This document shows positions 37,012 to 45,820 of a stretch of DNA of 64,000 bases, in pieces (within the stretch, counting starts at the first letter, position 1; every line of letters begins with the position of its first letter). This stretch comes from Pseudarcicella hirudinis. GTDB lineage: Bacteria; Bacteroidota; Bacteroidia; Cytophagales; Spirosomataceae. The notes beneath the pieces were generated by a model. The model searched no databases and had not been told where the DNA came from. It worked only from the letters and a program-made list of their open reading frames with translations. The DNA is taken from the NCBI RefSeq assembly GCF_900115665.1, contig NZ_FOXH01000003.1, positions 1 to 64,000 on the forward strand, in the 5' to 3' direction. The translations under genes were made by a program, and so were the position numbers.

Positions 37012-38004
37012 TTAATCTTCGAGGATATTTCCCATAAAAGAGGTTTTAGTAAGAAAAGCCAGTAAAAGAAATACAATAGACCATCTGAGGTATGTATGGT
37101 AAAAGTCCTGAATGTCTTTATATTGAGAACTTTTTATTCTGACTTTTTCAAGGCGGTTAATCTGTTTAAAAATAGATGAAAGAGATTTAGCATCAGTTGC
37201 TCTGAAAAATTGCCCTTCACTGGTTTGAGCAATTGCTCTTAAAGTTCCTTCATCTACGGCTTCTTCCGGGTTTGAGTTGCTGCCTACAGCTATAGTATAA
37301 ACTTTAATGCCAAATGCTTTTGCTAATTGTGCCGAAGTAACAGGATCCAGATTCCCGGCTGTATTATCTCCGTCACTCAAAAGAATAGCCACTTTTGTTT
37401 TGGAACTAGTTTCTCTCATCCGGTTAATGCACATTCCCAAAGCATTTCCAATAGCAGTGCCGGAAGTTTTAATCAGATTAGAATTAATGTCATCAATATA
37501 TTCAAATAGCATCTGATAATCTGTAGTAAGCGGGCAAAGAGAAAAGGGTTCTCCTGCGAAAATTACCATGCCGATTCTATCCTGAAAACGCCCTTTGATA
37601 AAGTCTTTGGCTACTTTTTTAGCAACAGCCAGCCTGTTTGGAGGAATATCTTTACTGTCCATTGAAGCCGAAATATCCATCGCAAGCATAATGTCAATCC
37701 CTTCTGAACTTCTTTCAGTCTGAGTATTTATTTTCTGCGGTCTTGCTAATGAGACAAGAACCAATGCAATGGAAAGAGACAAAAATATCGCCGGAATAAA
37801 ACGAAGATAACTGGTCCAGCTGGATTGCAAATCGCTGGTAAGAAAAGCAACATTAAGTCTTTGACCCCTTCCGCTTCTGAACCATCCTCTTAAAATGTAT
37901 AAGAAAGGTACAGCAGGGATAAAATACAGATAAATAGGATGGTACCACTCAAAATTTACGAGTGTTTTATAAGTAAACCAATGTGTCGAAAACCATTCTT
38001 GCAT
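37012..38004 (-). CDS. VWA domain membrane protein (BatA-like)
   Basis: A 330-residue protein. Two hydrophobic segments near the N-terminus (IYLYFIPAVPFLYIL, FIPAIFLSLSIALVLVSLARP) precede a von Willebrand A domain with a full MIDAS: DISAS at 110-114, Thr in the SGTAIGNAL loop, and Asp in LLSDGDNTAG. A C-terminal helix (WSIVFLLLAFLTKTSF) anchors the end. It matches BatA of the Bacteroides aerotolerance cluster, whose members interact with DUF58 and MoxR proteins. It follows the DUF58 and BatD-like genes and has its own TATCTTTG promoter box. Confidence 0.87.
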   Translation of the reverse strand: MQEWFSTHWFTYKTLVNFEWYHPIYLYFIPAVPFLYILRGWFRSGRGQRLNVAFLTSDLQSSWTSYLRFIPAIFLSLSIALVLVSLARPQKINTQTERSSEGIDIMLAMDISASMDSKDIPPNRLAVAKKVAKDFIKGRFQDRIGMVIFAGEPFSLCPLTTDYQMLFEYIDDINSNLIKTSGTAIGNALGMCINRMRETSSKTKVAILLSDGDNTAGNLDPVTSAQLAKAFGIKVYTIAVGSNSNPEEAVDEGTLRAIAQTSEGQFFRATDAKSLSSIFKQINRLEKVRIKSSQYKDIQDFYHTYLRWSIVFLLLAFLTKTSFMGNILED

Positions 38005-38039
38005 GTAAAATCTGATAATTTAGGAGGGCTTTTGCTAAC

Positions 38040-38047
38040 CAAAGATA
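38040..38047 (-). promoter_or_regulatory. Candidate -7 promoter element for the BatA-like gene
   Basis: The minus strand reads TATCTTTG, an exact -7 consensus, 36 bases upstream of the ATG and inside the 82-base gap after the preceding gene. No -33 element seen. Confidence 0.5.
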
Positions 38048-38086
38048 AGACCTGAATCCTGGTAATCAGGTAAATTTTATAAAAAG

Positions 38087-39055
38087 CTAAGTCAAAGACT
38101 TGTTTACAAGATCCCAGCGATGATCTTCATAAAGGCTGGTTGCCATGTCCTGAAGTACTTCAAGAGAAGTGCTCGTTCTGGTTGAAAACACGCCCCCGTA
38201 AATAGTAGCGTCTATTTCCCTAAGAGCATCAGGAAGTCTCTTGTCTTTAAGATTGTCTAAGATTTCCTTGGTTGTAAATGTTGTAAAAGGCTTGCTTTCA
38301 AGCCGTTCAATGTATTTTTTCCAGAGAACAACCGCTTTTTCCACATTGTCAAGTTTGCTGTTTTTGTCGTCAACGGATTTTACAAGTCTCAGATATAGTT
38401 TTAGAAATTCATCGTAGCGTCTTTTAAAACGATAAAGTTTTAGCTGTCGCCGGATAGGTTTTCCGAAAAGCCAGAAAATAATGCCTGAAAGAAAGGCCAG
38501 TCCAACAAAAATCAGAAAGATCAGAGGATAATTTGGCTGAGGTTCAAGGGCGATAATTTTGGTGTCTTTTTTCAAATCCAGGGAGGAAAGCTGTGTATTG
38601 GATTTGATCATTTCCCTTAAAAAAACAGAATCTACCGGAGAAAATACTGCTGTACAATCCTGTTTATTTCTTATAAAAATCGGCAGAGTAAGCTTTTGTG
38701 TTTTTTCAACATCAAAAGAAACCAATGTATAAATAAGAGAATCCAGACTTCCGGACTGGTCTGTTGAAGTAGTAAAATACTCGCGGTTAACCAATTCGAA
38801 AGGAGAGAAGTTGTAAGTGCTATCCGGGAAAAAAATGTCAATAGAAGGTTTATGCTTAAAACTTAAAGCAAAACGAACCGGACTTCCTAATTGTATGCTA
38901 TCTGATAAGAATTTTCCCCTCGGGGTTTGTGAATAGCCTGAAGAGAGCACTAAAGTAATAAGCAGACTAAGAATTAGACTTTTGAGAATGAAATGTTTAT
39001 ATATGAAATCTGGGAAAGGTATCGTTGACCACTTATGAATTGTAATATGCTTCAT
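38087..39055 (-). CDS. Bat-cluster membrane protein of unknown function
   Basis: A 322-residue protein. After a 20-residue polar start comes a signal or anchor segment (LKSLILSLLITLVLSSGYSQ), an extracytoplasmic beta-rich domain (to ~165), a transmembrane helix (PLIFLIFVGLAFLSGIIFWLF) and a charged cytoplasmic tail with helical repeats. This is the layout of BatD/DUF4381-type proteins standing between DUF58 and VWA genes, though the sequence match is weak. Its ATG overlaps the stop of the DUF58 gene by four bases, so the two are translationally coupled. Confidence 0.75.
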   Translation of the reverse strand: MKHITIHKWSTIPFPDFIYKHFILKSLILSLLITLVLSSGYSQTPRGKFLSDSIQLGSPVRFALSFKHKPSIDIFFPDSTYNFSPFELVNREYFTTSTDQSGSLDSLIYTLVSFDVEKTQKLTLPIFIRNKQDCTAVFSPVDSVFLREMIKSNTQLSSLDLKKDTKIIALEPQPNYPLIFLIFVGLAFLSGIIFWLFGKPIRRQLKLYRFKRRYDEFLKLYLRLVKSVDDKNSKLDNVEKAVVLWKKYIERLESKPFTTFTTKEILDNLKDKRLPDALREIDATIYGGVFSTRTSTSLEVLQDMATSLYEDHRWDLVNKSLT

Positions 39056-39918
39056 TTTCTGACTTTAAACAATTTGATAAGTTTTGGCACATAATCCTCC
39101 GAAGCATCAATTGCCAGGTAATTTGCTCTGTTTTCTTTACAAAGCTGCTCAAGCCGTTTGGAATTATTGCTAAAAACACCTTTCATTTTATCCCTGAATC
39201 TATTGGAAGAGGTATTAATCCAGATTGTTCGTCTGCTTTCCTTGTCATAAATAGGAATAATTCCTAACCGTGGTAAATTAGTTTCTCTCTGATCGTACAA
39301 ATGGATAACTACCAAATCGTGTTTTCTGGCCAATGCTTTTAAATTGTCTTCATAACCTGTGTCTATAAAATCGGAAATTAAAATGACCAGGCTCTTTCTT
39401 TTCAGCACATCCAGGGTAAAAAGTATTGATTTCGCCAGGTTTGTTCCAAATGATTCCGGTTTTAACTTAAACAGCTCTAAAATAGTCCTGTAACCTTCTT
39501 TTATCGTATTGGCCGGCTTGATATACTTTTCTTTTTTATCGGAAAAACAGAATAAACCAACATGACTGGCCTCTTTAATGGCAGAAAGGGCTAAAACTCC
39601 ACAAATTTCCTTAGTAGTGTCCAGCTTGGAGCGATCAGATCGGCCAACCTCCTGCGAAGCGCTGACATCAACCATGAAAAACACGGTTTGCTCTTTCTCT
39701 TCTTTAAAGATTTTTACAAAAGTTCCATGACCTTTTGCGGAGGTATTCCAGTCAATTAGCCTGACATCGTCGCCATACTGGTATTGTCTTAAATCACTAA
39801 ACTCCAGACCAGAACCTTTAAATACGGAGTTAAAATTACCTCTCATTTGCGACTGCACAGCTTTACGAATTTTGATTTCGTATTTGTAAAGCTTCGCTAA
39901 AAACTCATTTGGCTGCAT
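39052..39918 (-). CDS. DUF58 domain-containing protein
   Basis: A 288-residue cytoplasmic protein. The DUF58 core motif FSDLRQYQYGDDVRLIDW is at 40-57, and a VWA-like region with DVSAS (84-88) follows; the hallmark RTIWINTS comes near the end. DUF58 proteins are partners of MoxR-type AAA+ chaperones. The usual moxR gene upstream is missing: a divergent DUF4296 gene stands there instead. It is followed by the BatD-like and BatA-like genes in one transcription direction. Confidence 0.9.
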   Translation of the reverse strand: MQPNEFLAKLYKYEIKIRKAVQSQMRGNFNSVFKGSGLEFSDLRQYQYGDDVRLIDWNTSAKGHGTFVKIFKEEKEQTVFFMVDVSASQEVGRSDRSKLDTTKEICGVLALSAIKEASHVGLFCFSDKKEKYIKPANTIKEGYRTILELFKLKPESFGTNLAKSILFTLDVLKRKSLVILISDFIDTGYEDNLKALARKHDLVVIHLYDQRETNLPRLGIIPIYDKESRRTIWINTSSNRFRDKMKGVFSNNSKRLEQLCKENRANYLAIDASEDYVPKLIKLFKVRK

Positions 39919-40034
39919 ATCGATAAATAAGAAATAATCAGTTTAGTATTTTAAGAGCAACGGATTAATTTGTTAAATCTTATTAATTCTTTAGCTCAGA
40001 AACAGAATTGTTTTAAAACTACCCAAAATCCCCG

Positions 40035-40042
40035 TAATTTTG
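40035..40042 (+). promoter_or_regulatory. Candidate -7 promoter element at the DUF4296 gene
   Basis: TAATTTTG matches TAnnTTTG and ends only 4 bases before the GTG start at 40047. A TTG is 24 bases upstream. If active, transcription would begin at or next to the start codon. Confidence 0.45.
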
Positions 40043-40046
40043 AAAT

Positions 40047-40511
40047 GTGAAACAGATAATTCTTCTTTTAAGCGTCCTGGTATTGGCTTGCGGATCTTCC
40101 GAAAAGCCCGAGAATTTATTGCCGGAAGAGAAAATGGTAGATATCCTGACAGAGGTTCATCTGGCAGAATCTAAAATAAGTAACATGCATTTGGGGGGAT
40201 ATGATTCTTCGATGGTGATTTATAATTACCTGGAAAAGAAAATATTAAAGAAATATGCCACAGATACAGGTGCATATCATGCCAGTTATCATTACTATGT
40301 TAAAGAAACAGAGAAATACGCTGAAATTTATAAACAAGTTCAGGAACGTCTTGAAAAAGCTCAGAAAACAGCAATAAAAAAGCAGAAGGACAAAGAGCGA
40401 CTGGATTCCATTGCAAAAAAGAAAGCCCTCAATAAAGTAATTCCGGCTAAATTAAAACAATCTTCTCCTGATACGATTAAGAAATCAAAAGTTTTGGTAA
40501 AAAGTCATTGA
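40047..40511 (+). CDS. DUF4296 lipoprotein with GTG start
   Basis: A 154-residue lipoprotein. An in-frame TGA two codons upstream and the need for the signal peptide (KQIILLLSVLVLAC, lipobox Cys15) make GTG at 40047 the only sensible start. The mature part begins with the DUF4296 pattern NLLPEEKMVDILTEVHLAE and a YHYYVK region, then a long Lys/Gln/Glu-rich helix toward the C-terminus. Function unknown; the family is confined to Bacteroidota. It is 51 bases upstream of the NAD(P)HX repair gene and probably shares its transcript. Confidence 0.85.
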   Translation: MKQIILLLSVLVLACGSSEKPENLLPEEKMVDILTEVHLAESKISNMHLGGYDSSMVIYNYLEKKILKKYATDTGAYHASYHYYVKETEKYAEIYKQVQERLEKAQKTAIKKQKDKERLDSIAKKKALNKVIPAKLKQSSPDTIKKSKVLVKSH

Positions 40512-40562
40512 CAGAATCCTGAATAACGCCTTTTGTTTTACGTTCAAAATTCTTCCGGTCAT

Positions 40563-42050
40563 ATGAAAATTCTAATAGCAGATCAGATCAGAGCACTGGA
40601 TAATTATACCATTGAGGAAGAACCTGTCCCTTCCATAGATTTAATGGAAAGAGCTTCAAAGGCATTTGTAAGATGGTATACAGAACGGTTTAATCAATCA
40701 GGAAAAGTACTGATTTTTGCAGGGTTAGGTAATAATGGAGGTGATGGATTAGCGATTGCAAGACTACTGGATAACCTTGGTTATGAAGTAGAAGTGAACA
40801 TTATTAATTATTCTGATAAAAGGTCGGAGGATTTTGAAGAAAACCTCCATCGTTTGGAGAAAATGTTGATGGTGAACTGGATCTGCGATGAGGAGGATAT
40901 TGAAAATGCCTTAAAGAACGGCATAATTATAGATGCGATTCTTGGTACAGGAGTTAACCGACCACTTAATGGTATTATCAAAGAAACGATCCTTAGGCTG
41001 AATCGATCAAATTCAACAAAAATTTCTGTAGATATTGCAACTGGGCTTTATACAGATTCCCCAGTAGAACCCGATGCTGTTATTTTTAAGCCAGACTTTA
41101 CTGTAACATTTCAGCTTCCAAAATTAGCGATGCTTCTTCCCGAAAATGAGAACTTTGTAGGGAATTGGTACAAAGCTGATATTGGGCTTCACGTGGAATT
41201 TATTGAGAATTGCGCTACTGATTATTTTTATACGGATAAAATTCAACCAAAAATTCGCAGTAACTTTTCTCATAAAGGTACATTTGGACATGCTTTATTG
41301 ATTGCCGGAAGCTACGGTTCAATCGGAGCCGCAATTTTAGCATCAAAAGCCTGCTTACGTTCGGGTGTTGGGTTACTCACTGCTCTTGTACCTGAATGTG
41401 GCTACGAGATTATGCAGGTTTCTGTTCCGGAGGCGATGTGTAAAACAGATGTCAGTAAGCATACGATTTCTACCTTGCCAAAAGATTTAACAGTTTATAA
41501 TGCTGTAGGAATAGGTTGTGGGCTTGGAAAAGCCCTTGAAACGGTCATATTTCTTGAAAACATACTGAAGTCTTTTCATGAAATAAATCCTAAAAAAGGC
41601 CTTGTATTAGATGCTGATGCATTGAATATTCTTTCAGAAAATAAAAAATTACTTGATCTTTTACCTCCCGGGTCAGTCCTGACCCCTCATCCGAAAGAGT
41701 TTCAGAGACTTGCCGGGGGCTGGGCCAATGATTTTGAAAGATTAAAACTGTTGAGGCAATTTGCTATTAAATATAAAGTGATTGTTGTATTGAAAGGGAG
41801 ACACTCTGCAGTAGCACTTCCGAATGGATCAGTTCATTTTAATTCAACAGGTAATGCAGGAATGGCTACCGGAGGGAGTGGAGATGTACTGACAGGAATA
41901 ATCACCGGGCTTCTCGCTCAAGGTTATCCCCCGGAAGAAGCTGCTATTTCCGGTGTTTTTAAACATGGCGAGGCAGGTGATTTTGCTGCCCAAAAATCCG
42001 GTCAAATGGCTATGATTGCCGGAGATATTATTGAAAATCTGCGTTGGTAA
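40563..42050 (+). CDS. nnr: Bifunctional NAD(P)H-hydrate epimerase / ADP-dependent dehydratase
   Basis: About 495 residues from ATG 40563 (an ATG ten codons earlier is less likely as the family begins KILIADQIRALDNYTI). The N-terminal YjeF domain has the Rossmann-like FAGLGNNGGDGLAIARLL; the C-terminal ribokinase-like domain carries the VLTPHPKEFQRL and GNAGMATGGSGDVLTGII motifs with the catalytic Asp. Together they repair hydrated NADH and NADPH. Convergent with the trp operon. Confidence 0.95.
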   Translation: MKILIADQIRALDNYTIEEEPVPSIDLMERASKAFVRWYTERFNQSGKVLIFAGLGNNGGDGLAIARLLDNLGYEVEVNIINYSDKRSEDFEENLHRLEKMLMVNWICDEEDIENALKNGIIIDAILGTGVNRPLNGIIKETILRLNRSNSTKISVDIATGLYTDSPVEPDAVIFKPDFTVTFQLPKLAMLLPENENFVGNWYKADIGLHVEFIENCATDYFYTDKIQPKIRSNFSHKGTFGHALLIAGSYGSIGAAILASKACLRSGVGLLTALVPECGYEIMQVSVPEAMCKTDVSKHTISTLPKDLTVYNAVGIGCGLGKALETVIFLENILKSFHEINPKKGLVLDADALNILSENKKLLDLLPPGSVLTPHPKEFQRLAGGWANDFERLKLLRQFAIKYKVIVVLKGRHSAVALPNGSVHFNSTGNAGMATGGSGDVLTGIITGLLAQGYPPEEAAISGVFKHGEAGDFAAQKSGQMAMIAGDIIENLRW

Positions 42051-42068
42051 TAAAGATTTTGATAAAAA

Positions 42069-42112
42069 TGACTCCTTAGAATCAGATATAACAAGCGGAT
42101 TTTAAGGAGTCA
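42069..42112 (-). terminator. Terminator of the trp operon
   Basis: On the minus strand, TGACTCCTTA and TAAGGAGTCA form a 10-bp stem with a 24-base loop, followed by TTTTTA, just after the trpA stop codon. Confidence 0.72.
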
Positions 42113-42119
42113 CAATGTT

Positions 42120-42896
42120 TTATGCATATTTTATAGAATGCACAAATGATTTAATATCCTTCTCTAAATTAGTACTTTCATTGAGTACTTTAATAAAGGC
42201 ACTTCCAATAATTGCTCCCTGAGCATTAGATGAGGCTTTCTTGAATGATTCATGATTAGAGATACCAAATCCGATCAATCTGGGGTTTTTCAGATTCATA
42301 GCATTCACTTTAGCAAAGTAAGCTTCCTGTTCTTCGGAGATCCCGGTTTTTGCACCTGTAGTACTTGCTGAGGAAACCATATAAATAAATCCATTTGAAA
42401 TATTATCAATATGATTGATTCTGACATCACTGGTCTGAGGAGTAATCAGAAAAGTATTGAGCAGGTTATATTGCTCAAATATTGATTTATATTCTTCTTC
42501 GTAGACGTCTACAGGTAAATCTGGTAAAATAAGACCATCCACTCCAACTTCCTGACATTTTTTGCAAAAAGCTTCTATGCCGTATTGTAGTACCGGATTG
42601 ATATAACCCATTAATAAAATAGGAACATTTACGGTTTTTCGAATATCCTTAAGCTGTTCGAAAAGCAATTTTACAGACATCCCGTTATCCAGTGCTTTTT
42701 GATTGGAAAGTTGAATGGTTTCACCGTCAGCAACAGGATCGGAATAGGGCATTCCAATTTCGATTAAATCAGCGCCACCTTCGTCTAAAGCCGTGAGAAT
42801 CTTAACGGTATCATTAAGATCAGGAAATCCGGCTGTAAAATAGACGTTTAGTATATCTTGTTTTTTATTTTGAAAAAGCTGTGTAATACGATTCAT
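42120..42896 (-). CDS. trpA: Tryptophan synthase alpha subunit
   Basis: A 258-residue TIM-barrel enzyme cleaving indole-glycerol phosphate to indole, which is channelled to TrpB. Catalytic Glu46 (LIEIGMPYSDP) and Asp57 (VADG) are present, and GFIYMVSSASTTGAK gives the loop and phosphate site. Length is normal. Last gene of trpEGDCFBA, followed by a terminator. Confidence 0.97.
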   Translation of the reverse strand: MNRITQLFQNKKQDILNVYFTAGFPDLNDTVKILTALDEGGADLIEIGMPYSDPVADGETIQLSNQKALDNGMSVKLLFEQLKDIRKTVNVPILLMGYINPVLQYGIEAFCKKCQEVGVDGLILPDLPVDVYEEEYKSIFEQYNLLNTFLITPQTSDVRINHIDNISNGFIYMVSSASTTGAKTGISEEQEAYFAKVNAMNLKNPRLIGFGISNHESFKKASSNAQGAIIGSAFIKVLNESTNLEKDIKSFVHSIKYA

Positions 42897-42969
42897 GACT
42901 GGTTGTAAATAAGTTTTGAAAACAATAAATGTCTAAAATTCAGGACAGGTTATCAGAATAGAAGAGGTA

Positions 42970-44160
42970 CTATACCACAAACTTCTGATAGGTAGCAAGG
43001 TCCTTATCACCTCTTCCTGAAAGATTTACCACTACAGTTTCATTTTCTCCGGCGTTTAATTTGCTTAATACAGCTAAAGCATGAGCGGACTCAAGTGCGG
43101 GAATAATTCCTTCAAGCTTACATAACTCCATTGCTGCTTCAATGGCTTCATTATCTGTTATGCCATAGAAAATAGCTCTTTTGGTATCAAATAAATGAGC
43201 ATGCATCGGGCCAATACCCGGATAATCTAAACCTGCTGAAATAGAATAAGGCTCAATTACCTGACCATCTTCTGTCTGCATTGAAATACTTTTGCTGCCG
43301 TGTAAAACACCTGGTTTTCCAAGAAAAGTAGTAGCAGCCGAATGGCCGGAATCAATTCCATGACCTGCAGCTTCCGCAGCAACCAGTCTGGTTTCAAGAT
43401 CATCCAGAAAATGATAAAAAGCACCAGCTGCATTAGAACCGCCACCTACACAGGCAATTACATAATCAGGATTAGACTTTCCGGTTTTTTCCATCAGTTG
43501 AGATTTAATTTCTTTGGAAATTACCGATTGAAATCTAGCTACCATATCAGGATAAGGGTGAGGACCCACTACTGATCCGATGATATAATGGGTATCTACC
43601 GGATTATTAATCCAATGACGCATTGCTTCATTGGTAGCATCTTTCAGGGTTTTAGAACCACTTTTAGCCGGTACGACCGTCGCACCAAGCATTTTCATTC
43701 TTGCTACGTTTGGTGCCTGACGGGCTATGTCAATTTCACCCATATAAACGATACATTCAAGCCCCATTAAAGCACAAACAGTAGCTGTAGCAACACCATG
43801 CTGCCCTGCACCGGTTTCTGCAACAATTCTATGTTTTCCTAATCGTTTGGCAACAAGGATTTGTCCGATTGTATTGTTGACTTTATGCGCACCGGTATGG
43901 CATAAATCTTCTCTTTTCAGATAGATATTGGTTTTGTACTTTTCTGATAACCGACTTGCCAGATATAAAGGTGTTGGCCTGCCTACATAATCCTTTAATA
44001 ACGCCTGAAATTCTTCCTGAAAGGAAGGCTCAGACATAATATTCAAGTAATTGGTTCTTAGTTCTTCAACATTTGGAAATAACATTTCTGGAATAAATGC
44101 ACCGCCAAATTGTCCGTAATAGCCTTTCTCGTTTACGTTGTAGGTTTGTATTTCTTGCAT
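42970..44160 (-). CDS. trpB: Tryptophan synthase beta subunit
   Basis: A 396-residue PLP enzyme joining indole and serine to make tryptophan. The PLP lysine is Lys93 in [15 protein letters not shown] binds the cofactor phosphate; the N-terminal [15 protein letters not shown] is the family hallmark of TrpB1, which pairs with TrpA. The gap to trpA is 73 bases. Confidence 0.98.
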   Translation of the reverse strand: MQEIQTYNVNEKGYYGQFGGAFIPEMLFPNVEELRTNYLNIMSEPSFQEEFQALLKDYVGRPTPLYLASRLSEKYKTNIYLKREDLCHTGAHKVNNTIGQILVAKRLGKHRIVAETGAGQHGVATATVCALMGLECIVYMGEIDIARQAPNVARMKMLGATVVPAKSGSKTLKDATNEAMRHWINNPVDTHYIIGSVVGPHPYPDMVARFQSVISKEIKSQLMEKTGKSNPDYVIACVGGGSNAAGAFYHFLDDLETRLVAAEAAGHGIDSGHSAATTFLGKPGVLHGSKSISMQTEDGQVIEPYSISAGLDYPGIGPMHAHLFDTKRAIFYGITDNEAIEAAMELCKLEGIIPALESAHALAVLSKLNAGENETVVVNLSGRGDKDLATYQKFVV

Positions 44161-44239
44161 ATCAATTTGTTATCAGGGTTTAAGAGGCCTGATAAATTAC
44201 TTTATAGAATGAATATTCAAGGGTGTTTTCGAAGCTGTA

Positions 44240-44881
44240 TTATGCTGTAAAAACTTCCTCAGGTTTTACAATTTTGATCAGTTCCTGAATCTTTTCAATG
44301 TCTTTTAAGCCAGGTTCTGTCTCAAATTTACTGTTTACATCAAGGGCATGGATGCGAAGAGATGGCATTTCCATTGCCAGATGGGCGTTTGCCAGGTCGA
44401 TGCCCCCTGCCAGGAAAAAAGGTTTTTCATTGTCATATTTATTAAGAATAGACCAGTCAAATGTAAGTCCTGTTCCACCTATGGATTCACCTTTTGTATC
44501 GAAAAGAAAGAAATCACAATAAGGCTTATAATTATGTAACTTGCTAAAGTTAAAAGAAGCATCAACAGAAAATGCTTTAATAATATTTACGCCTTTGAAT
44601 TGCAGATTGCGACAGAAATCGGGCAATTCTTCTCCATGTAACTGGACAAAATCCAAAGCGTATTTTTTGACTTTTTCTAAGATATATGCTGGAGTTGAAT
44701 TTACAAAAACACCTACTTTCTTCGTTCTCTTAGGAAAGGATTTCAACAATTCCTCATCCAGTTCTTCCCCCACAAAACGTTTCGATTTTTCGTAAAAAAT
44801 GAAACCCATGTAATCCGGATTAATCTCAAGTAACTCTTTGATGTTCTCTGAGTCACGCATGCCACATACTTTTACTCTCAT
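44240..44881 (-). CDS. trpF: Phosphoribosylanthranilate isomerase
   Basis: A 213-residue TIM barrel catalysing the Amadori rearrangement of phosphoribosylanthranilate. VKVCGMRD at the N-terminus (catalytic Cys), VGVFVN, VQLHGEE, and the phosphate-binding LFDTKG...GTGLTFDW and FLAGGIDLANAH segments are diagnostic. It stands apart from trpC by 104 bases in which a possible internal promoter box lies. Confidence 0.96.
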   Translation of the reverse strand: MRVKVCGMRDSENIKELLEINPDYMGFIFYEKSKRFVGEELDEELLKSFPKRTKKVGVFVNSTPAYILEKVKKYALDFVQLHGEELPDFCRNLQFKGVNIIKAFSVDASFNFSKLHNYKPYCDFFLFDTKGESIGGTGLTFDWSILNKYDNEKPFFLAGGIDLANAHLAMEMPSLRIHALDVNSKFETEPGLKDIEKIQELIKIVKPEEVFTA

Positions 44882-44909
44882 GTGCTGTTCGGGTTAATGA
44901 TTATTTTCG

Positions 44910-44917
44910 CAAAGGTA
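44910..44917 (-). promoter_or_regulatory. Candidate internal -7 promoter element before trpF
   Basis: The minus strand reads TACCTTTG (TAnnTTTG) 29 bases upstream of the trpF ATG in the largest gap of the operon. No -33 box. It could drive trpFBA independently of the attenuator. Confidence 0.38.
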
Positions 44918-44985
44918 CTGAAAATCAATGGATTTTTAATGATTGACATTCATTGCGATTTTCAGCCTGTCGTGCAGCTTTGCGA

Positions 44986-45774
44986 CTATAAATCCTGTAT
45001 AAATTCTTTTAATGCCTGCCCCGGATCTGCGGTTTTCATAAATGTTTCCCCAATGAGAAAACCTTTGTAACCAACCGATTTTAGGAGTTTGATTGTCTCT
45101 GGCTGAGAAATGCAACTTTCAGAAATTTTAATGATTCCTGATGGAATTTTGTCAGCTAATTCCAACGAAGCATTTACGTTTTGTTCGGCGAAGTTTTTCA
45201 GATTACGGTTATTTACGCCAACCACATCTATATATGAACAAAGACTTCGGTTTAATTCTTCCTCATCGTGCACCTCGAGCAGCGTTTCCATTCCTAATTC
45301 TTTCACCAATCTGCCTAATTCCTGAATTCTTTGCGGGGTTAAATTGGCAGCGATTAACAAAATCACGTCTGCTCCCAAAGATTTTGCCTCAATAATCTGG
45401 TATTCATCAATCATGAAATCCTTGCGGAGCATCGGTATTCCGGGATTTGTTCTTCTTGCTTTCAGAAAATCCTCATCACTTCCTCCAAAGAAATCGCTAT
45501 CGGTCAGAACAGATAAACAGGAAGCTCCGGCTTTTACATAACCGGCGGTCACCTCTTCAACAGTCACATTTGCATTTATTATTCCTTTAGAAGGAGATTT
45601 GCGTTTAAACTCAGAAATGATCCCGGTGGAAGCCGGATTGAGTAGACTTGTTTTAAGAGAGTTCGTTGCCTTGGCAAAAAAACTGCTTTTTTCCAATAAA
45701 CTGATAGGAACCTGCATTTTACGGGTTTCTACTTCTTTAGTTTTATTGGCTATTATTTTATCTAAAATTGTCAT
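44986..45774 (-). CDS. trpC: Indole-3-glycerol phosphate synthase
   Basis: A 262-residue monofunctional TIM barrel closing the indole ring. FKRKSPSKGIIN (catalytic Lys), VLTDSDFFGGS, LRKDFMIDEYQI (catalytic Lys in RKDF), VGVNNRNLKNF and SESCISQ are the conserved segments. No fusion to trpF, in contrast to E. coli. Third from last in the biosynthetic order but fourth in the operon. Confidence 0.97.
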   Translation of the reverse strand: MTILDKIIANKTKEVETRKMQVPISLLEKSSFFAKATNSLKTSLLNPASTGIISEFKRKSPSKGIINANVTVEEVTAGYVKAGASCLSVLTDSDFFGGSDEDFLKARRTNPGIPMLRKDFMIDEYQIIEAKSLGADVILLIAANLTPQRIQELGRLVKELGMETLLEVHDEEELNRSLCSYIDVVGVNNRNLKNFAEQNVNASLELADKIPSGIIKISESCISQPETIKLLKSVGYKGFLIGETFMKTADPGQALKEFIQDL

Positions 45775-45820
45775 TATGATAAAGAAAAAAGAAATAAATG
45801 AACTGACGAGGGTTTAATAG

